Of a stretch of DNA of 64,000 bases, positions 58,045 to 64,000 are shown piece by piece. A program made the position numbers and the translations under genes. The notes beneath the pieces are model-generated. The model did no database searches, was not told where the DNA came from, and saw only the letters and a list, made by a program, of their open reading frames with translations. Positions within the stretch are counted from its first letter, which is position 1; every line of letters begins with the position of its first letter. The DNA comes from Monodelphis domestica. Taxonomy: Eukaryota > Chordata > Mammalia > Didelphimorphia > Didelphidae. The DNA is taken from NCBI RefSeq assembly GCF_027887165.1, contig NC_077229.1, forward strand, positions 351,776,416-351,840,415. Reading direction: 5' to 3'.

Positions 58045-58298
58045 AACTATTTGTGTTGTTCATTCTTTTTAGCAGTGTCCAACTCTTCATGATGCCTCTT
58101 TTACTTGGCATGAATACTAGAGTGATTTACTATTTGCTCCTCCAGTTTATTTGTACGTGAGGAAGCAAGTAGGCTCAAGAGACTTGCCCAGGGTCACATA
58201 ACTATTAAGTTTCTTAGGGTAGATTTGAACATGGGAAGATGACCCTTCCTGATGCCTGACCCTGTGTTCTGTTCACTGAATCACCTACGTGCCCCAGA
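58045..58298 (-). mobile_element. marsupial CORE-SINE, antisense
   Basis: 'gcagtgtccaactcttcatg', 'gagacttgcccagggtcaca', 'gtagatttgaacatgggaag' and 'gttcactgaatcacctacgt' match the outer SINE at 17788, same orientation. Confidence 0.85.
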
Positions 58299-58394
58299 TC
58301 TATGAGTATCTTATTCTTAATGATAATTGAATCTTGTCTGTGTATTCTTTCAATACCTCTGCATTGAGGCCACACTGCATGCTTACTCTTCCTT

Positions 58395-60000
58395 TTTATA
58401 TAATATTTTACTTTTTGCAAGTACATGTATTTTTAACCTTCATTTTCTAATATCTTGATTTCCAAAATTTTCCCTTACTCACTTCCTCCTTCCCTGCCTA
58501 CCTCTAGAGATTATGCACAATTTGACACAAAATATTCTTTGTATACATGGACAATCATGTAAAACATTTCTATGCTGGTTATATTTATAGAAAGTGATAC
58601 ATATTTTGAAAATATTAAATAAATTCTCTGCATTCAGACTATCAGTTCTTTTGCTGGAGCTAAATAGTTTTTTTTTTTTTTAAATCGTAACTCATTTGGA
58701 ATTGTACAGTCATTGTAATGCTGATGATAGTAATATAATACATAATTGCTCATCACATAATATTGCTGTTATTGTATACAATGTTTTCCTAGTTCTGCTC
58801 ATTTCACCTGCATCAATTTATGTAAGTCTTTCTTTTTCTCTTTTTTTTCTTCTGAAATGATCCTCCTCATATTTCTGATAGATAATAGTATTACATTAAA
58901 ATAATATAGTATAATATGCTCAGCCATTCCCAGCTGATGGATATCATTCAGTTTTCAATTCTATGGCACCACAAAAAGAGATGCTAAAATATTTTTGAAC
59001 AAATAGGTCTTTGCTCCCCCGCATTTTTTTTTGATCTCTGTGTGATATGGAGCTACTAGTGGTATTGCTAGATGAAAGGAAATGCACAATTGTATCGTCC
59101 CTTTGTGCTTAGTTCCAAATTGCTCTCCAGAATGGTTGGATCACTGCTCAACTCCACCAGCAATGTATTAGTGTCCTGATTTTCCCACAGTCCTTCCAAC
59201 AAATATCAGTTTCCTTTTATGTCATTTTGGCCAATCTGATAGATATGAAGTAGCATCTAAGAGTTCTTATACTTTGCATTTCTCTAATTAATAGCTATTT
59301 AAAGCATTTTTCATGTTACCATAGATAGCTTAGACTTCTTCTTGTGGAAACTGCCTGTTTATATCTTTCAACTATCAACTGGGGATTTGTATTCTTATGA
59401 ATTTGACTTAATTCTCTACATTCTTGAGAAATGAGGCCTTTATCAAAAACAAATCTCAATAAAAACAATTCCTCAGATTTTTGCTTTTCTTCTAATTTTA
59501 TTTGCACTGTTATTGTTTGTATAAAACCATTTAAATTTAATGTAATCAAAATCATCCACTTTACATTTTGTAATACTCTTTCTTGTTTGATCATAAATTA
59601 TTCCTTTATCCTTACACATGACAGACAAAATATTCCAAGCTTTCATTTTTTTATTTATAGAATCACTTATGTATAAGTCATATGTTTATTTTGAATATTT
59701 CCTGGTATACATTGTGAGATATTGGTCTATATCTAGTTTCTGCTATTATGTTTTCTAATTTATCCCACATTTTTGTCAAATAGTGAATTTTTGTCAGAAA
59801 GTTTATTTTGGGGTTTATCAAATGCTGCACTATTATAGTAATGTACTACTATTTCCTGTGTATCCAACCTATTTCATTGATCCATCACTCTTTATCTTAG
59901 CTAGTATCAGAAGGTTTTGATGGTTACCACTATAATAAATAGAGCTTAATATCTTGTGTGGATGCTTATTCTTCCAATTAACAAATCTTCGCTCTGCTTC
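58395..60000 (-). mobile_element. 5'-truncated old LINE-1, antisense
   Basis: Left end is a T-rich tail and 3' UTR, then antisense ORF2: 'ctcagccattcccagctgat', 'ccagaatggttggatcactg', 'caactccaccagcaatgtat', 'tatttgcactgttattgttt' and, near 59880, 'tcattgatccatcactcttt'. It is highly diverged, with many stops, and ends about one third into the RT-distal part of ORF2. Confidence 0.85.
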
Positions 60001-61842
60001 CATATTCTAACATTTGGTACTTAACTAACTTTGAATGTTTAATGTGCATTATTAATAGAAAGATAGAAAAAAAATGAGGTGTAGTTTGTATAGAGCAGGT
60101 GAATTCAAATTATACTTTATGTAGGAGATACTCTTGTGATTTCCATCCCTTCTTGGATTGTTGTAACCTGTTCAATGAACAATAGGCAGTTGATTTTGCT
60201 GACATATTGACTTTCAGAGTTAGTAGCTAAAGTCCTTAAAGAGAAAGGACCTAAGGAGATAAAAATATTGTGAAAAGGGCTGACTGGAACATATGTTTCT
60301 ATATAGGACCTCCATAAGATGATATGGGAGATTTTTCCTTAACTGATACTGATTACTGAGGCTCATTTAATATAGTATTAGGAAGATTCATGGTTGGTTC
60401 TCTATATTCTATACTCTTAGTTCAACTATTATGACATTGAAAAGAGCAATCCTGAAATATTAGATTCGTGCCCTAAAAGTCATGTTGTTCCTAAAATCTT
60501 TTGGCTTCTTGAAATTTCAATTAATATTCCAAAACCTCAGGAATAATGTTATTTATAAATGATGTATTTATATATTATTTTACATAACCATCATTTCCAA
60601 ATATATCCCTCCCTGTTACCTCTCCAGATTTCCTACTTTATGGATTTTTTATAAAGAAAAAATAAGTTAAATAAAGCTAATCATTCATCAATCAAACTTC
60701 AATATTTGCATATATTTGCATAATCATAGTGCCCCACCTCTACAAAAAGGATGAGAAGTGCATTTTTTCCATTCTTCAATCAATCTTGATATTTATACTT
60801 AAACAGTGATAATTTTCTTTTTTCTGTTGTTTCTGTTTATATTTTTTGGAAATGTCTATATTATTTTCTTCATGTCGCTTACTTCATTTTTCATCACTTT
60901 ACATGTGTCCTTATGAGTGTTTTTCCTATTAATCTTTTCATTTGGCACAGCTATGTACTGTTGAAATATTCATATATTACAATTTGTAAAATCATCTGTG
61001 AGCTGAAAGCCAATTACTTTGTTTCCATTTCTTGCGTAGTATTGAAAGTTGAGTAATAAATTTCAAATACCTCTAATTTTTCTGTCATCATAAGGAATAG
61101 TAGTCTTTAAACTACCCTCAAACACACATACATGAAGTCACCCAACTAAGCTGAACCACAATATTATGACTTGGCTCTCATGACTCCTATAGGTTAATGA
61201 TAGGATTTCTAAGACATTCTACTGTTACTCTGTGAAAGACTATCATTGCAGATTTACCTCTCAAAAACCACCAGGCAAAATACTAAGGAATCTTTGACAT
61301 ATAATATGTACATGTAAGAGAAATGAGATAAAAAGAAACTACCCTAGGAGCAAAGAATTCATATCAGAGATACTACCTGGAAAATTGAGTGGGTATCTCC
61401 CTGTGGTGTGGTTTTGGATTACTTAAATCTGATACTTTTGGGGCCAGTAGCCAAACCCGACTAAAAAGCAGGACTTGAACAAACCAAATTTTCCATCTGC
61501 AGACATCATTGTCCTCCTAAAATTTGTGACACAGTACCCCCATATTGCAGTAAATACTTTGCACCAAATTGATGATATTTTCATCTTTCCTGTTTTCCCT
61601 AGTCATTGTGATTGTTAATATATTGAGAAAGAGGAGGAGAGGCTAGTTCTAACTTGGATTTCAAGTTTAAGGTGTCATAGGCTCTTTCCAAACTGTTTGG
61701 ACGTAATTTACTTTCCACTGAACTATTGTTCAAATAAACAAGAAAACTTTTTATCCCCAATCATTTCCATTGACCTATTGCTCAAGTACATAGAAAAATC
61801 ATTCTCCCCCAAATAGGCATTAGATTTGGAATTTAGTGAATG

Positions 61843-61844
<2 letters not shown>
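60001..61844. other. AT-rich sequence, no gene seen
   Basis: No coding potential or recognised repeat. Confidence 0.5.
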
Positions 61845-61909
<65 letters not shown>

Positions 61910-61920
61910 TATGTTTATAT
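61845..61920. repeat. (AT)n microsatellite
   Basis: A nearly pure AT run with two small interruptions at its right end. Confidence 0.97.
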
Positions 61921-61984
61921 ATATGACATGATAGCATTTCATTTACATTTTCCTTTGTTTTTATAAAATCTTAAATGATTTATT

Positions 61985-62170
61985 AGGGAAACAGTGTAAT
62001 ATGGTGGCAAACTTGGAGTGTGAAACTTATAATCATAGGACCCAAGTTAAAATTCTGACTCTGATCTCTGGCAAGTTACTTAACCTCCCTGGCATTCAGT
62101 TTCCTCTTCTATAGTATGAGAATTGAGCTCTTTGAACCTGAGGGAATATTCTGTCCCTGTATTTATGTTT
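61985..62170 (+). mobile_element. MIR-like SINE
   Basis: 'ggaaacagtgtaatatggtg', 'gacccaagttaaaattctga', 'ggcaagttacttaacctccc' follow MIR order. Confidence 0.75.
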
Positions 62171-62279
62171 CTATTATTTAACATTATATAGCATTAATTT
62201 CTTATTAGTGTATTTGCTTGTCCTTAGAGGAGATTCAATGATTATTTGGGGGTAGAGGGCAGAAAAAAAAGAGCTAAAA

Positions 62280-62318
62280 AACAGTGTGATATATTTGGGC
62301 ACAGTGTGATATTTTGGA
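62280..62318. repeat. short tandem duplication
   Basis: 'acagtgtgatat' then 'tttgg' occurs twice about 20 bases apart. Confidence 0.85.
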
Positions 62319-62461
62319 AATGAAAATATTTGAGTCACTGTAAAATCTTGGTCTTGAGTTATTCAGTGATTAATAGGTAAAGCATGGACAAAAAAAGGAT
62401 GTAGTCTAGAAAAGTAATAGACATACCTGAGGAGTCAAAAGGATATAATGCTGGTGGAAAG

Positions 62462-63173
62462 TGTAAAGGATAATTTAGCATTGTGACTTAAAATCTAAAT
62501 TTAATTGGTCACCAAGGAAATCCCAAATAATAAAATACCCAAGTCAGCTAGAAATTTATAGTGATTTGATCGATATAGTGGAAAGATATTAAGAAGGAAG
62601 AAGGAAAGGGAGTAGGATTTCTCCCACCTGGCTAGTACCAGGAGGAAGACCAGAGGCTATAGGAAGTAAGGAGGATGGAATTAGCCTGAATTCCAAAGGG
62701 CTCAGCCAAGATGCCTGAACCTAAATCAGCTCAAGGGCAAACTCACCACTCAACCCAAATAGCTGCCACCAGGCCAAGATGTTGGAACGCTTAGCACTCT
62801 GCCAGCCAGAGTCGTCTCTCCAGGTAAAGAGGGAGAGAGAGCCAGTGACGTGCCTTATATAGATGGTTTTACGTCACTTTCCTGTGTCTCATCTGTACCA
62901 ATGATAGCTTAGCTTGACTTAGGACAGCCCAGGGGTCTGTCTGCTTTTTCTGCACATGTCTGTTGAAGACCATTTTCTCATATAATTAAATCTTTGAGTA
63001 TGGTACAGGCATTCTGACCTTGTTAAACTGAGTAGGGCGGAGAAATGTATAGTTCCCAAGACTTGATTCTGTTAAACCAAGTATCTCCATTGTTACTAAT
63101 CAGGAAATAGCTAAAAAAAGCTAGATCTTCTAAAGTGCAGCCTGAGTAGGGTGGAGTAGTTTTAAAATTCACA
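62462..63173 (-). mobile_element. solo LTR, four-copy family, copy E
   Basis: A 712-base minus-strand LTR from TGTGAATTTTAA (63173 side) to ...CTTTACA (62462 side), with the perfect 4-bp duplication aaag at 62458-62461 and 63174-63177. It holds the long form of the 5' end, with two 'ctcc-ccctactcag' blocks (63004-63025 and 63139-63158 on the plus strand), shared with copy C and reduced to one in copies A and D. Confidence 0.9.
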
Positions 63174-63177
63174 AAAG

Positions 63178-64000
63178 GATCAGGGGACAGTTGAAAGGAG
63201 AGCTAATAAATGATTGTTTCTCACAAGAAATCAAACGTCAGCAGATACTTCTAGAGTGATAATATACCCAGTGGACTCCTTTCTCTCAGTTTCTATCTAT
63301 GTAGCATGGGTTTTGACCCATTATCCTTATCAGTTGTCTGTTCCATTTAATTTATCAGTTGTCTATGGAGCATATTCTCTGAGTACCACAAAGTGCTAGG
63401 TGTTAGCCTGACATTCAGACAGCAGATACATAAACATTCCTTCACTGGATCATTCATTGTTCTTGGAAATATGAACAATGCACCAAGATTTTTTTAAAAG
63501 TCCCTAAACTGTTACAGTTTAGGATTGCAATGTTCATGGGAGATCGTTCATTTTTTTAAGTTTAGATATGATTGTGACTACTTATGGTATCCTTGTGATA
63601 ATCAACCTTAGCCTAGGGATCCTGAGGTAGAATTATTTTGGGGGGTAGGGAGAGGCAATTCAGGTCCTTAAATTTATATAGAATCCACTTAATGAAGAAA
63701 TATCAAAGTGCTTTGGGGGTGAAAGCTAATGACTTCTGAAATTTCTTCAAGCAGTATTAAAAATGATCACTTTATCTGGTCTCAGTATTTTTCCTTCCAC
63801 ACATCCATTCTCTTTTTGTAGGCAGATTTTATAAAGCAGTAGTGGCAATGTAGAAGCCATATAAACTTTACCCTTTATATATGATGTGTATAACACATAT
63901 TGACTGAAACATCCTCTTTGGAATTGTTTCATTTTACCACATAGTGCCAGAATCATTCATCTGGGTTGTACCTAAATGTTTTGTCATCATCTTCTCCTTA
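63178..64000. other. sequence without recognised gene
   Basis: No coding potential or recognised repeat to the window end. Confidence 0.5.

Noticed and set aside
33605..61920. Regular AT and GT arrays as CRISPR-like or satellite structures
   Set aside because: They are simple dinucleotide microsatellites without spacers or longer units.

Overview
This is a host-gene-free, AT-rich, CpG-poor stretch of a mammalian genome that fits a marsupial. The evidence is the repeat content: several SINE copies of a marsupial tRNA-derived type (3' body reading 'tgtgaccctgggcaagtcac ... cctagcccttaccactcttc ... ggtaagggttt'), LINE-1 copies with a long pyrimidine/purine spacer between ORF1 and ORF2, old MIR and L2 elements, and many solo LTRs. 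I cannot tell a didelphid opossum from an Australian marsupial by sequence alone. I found no credible host protein-coding exon, no tRNA or rRNA gene and no CRISPR array.

Layout. 1-6150: three LINE-1 pieces in both orientations, a candidate long LTR (2352-3263) and a solo LTR (5371-6057) sitting inside an antisense L1. 8443-14830: a complete LINE-1 on the minus strand with a perfect 17-bp target-site duplication, an intact ORF1, and an ORF2 broken only by one nonsense codon and one extra A in a homopolymer. 16-25 kb: MIRs, a SINE inserted in a SINE (17.8-18.2 kb), two solo LTRs and single-copy sequence. 25.8-33 kb: another solo LTR, two SINEs and two L2 segments. 35.6-41.1 kb: a solo LTR, a probable ancient repeat, and a U6 snRNA/L1 chimeric retrocopy split by an LTR. 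44-54.2 kb: an antisense L1 tail, three further LTR types, a long L2 3' end carrying a SINE, and a second L1 with its 5' end but almost no ORF2. 54-64 kb: SINEs, an antisense L1 (58.4-60 kb), AT microsatellites and a final solo LTR (62.46-63.17 kb).

The window is best read as a record of retrotransposition. L1 supplied the enzymes that would mobilise the SINEs and that probably made the U6 chimera. Gammaretrovirus-like elements left only solo LTRs; no gag, pol or env remnant was recognised. Six LTRs have perfect 4-bp target duplications, and three more have a 3/4 match. The observations most worth checking are the near-intact L1, the LTR-split U6/L1 chimera, the shared structure of the four-copy LTR family, the 49-bp tandem unit and YY1/ETS motifs in the L1 promoter, and a few repeat-free blocks that could be conserved noncoding elements.
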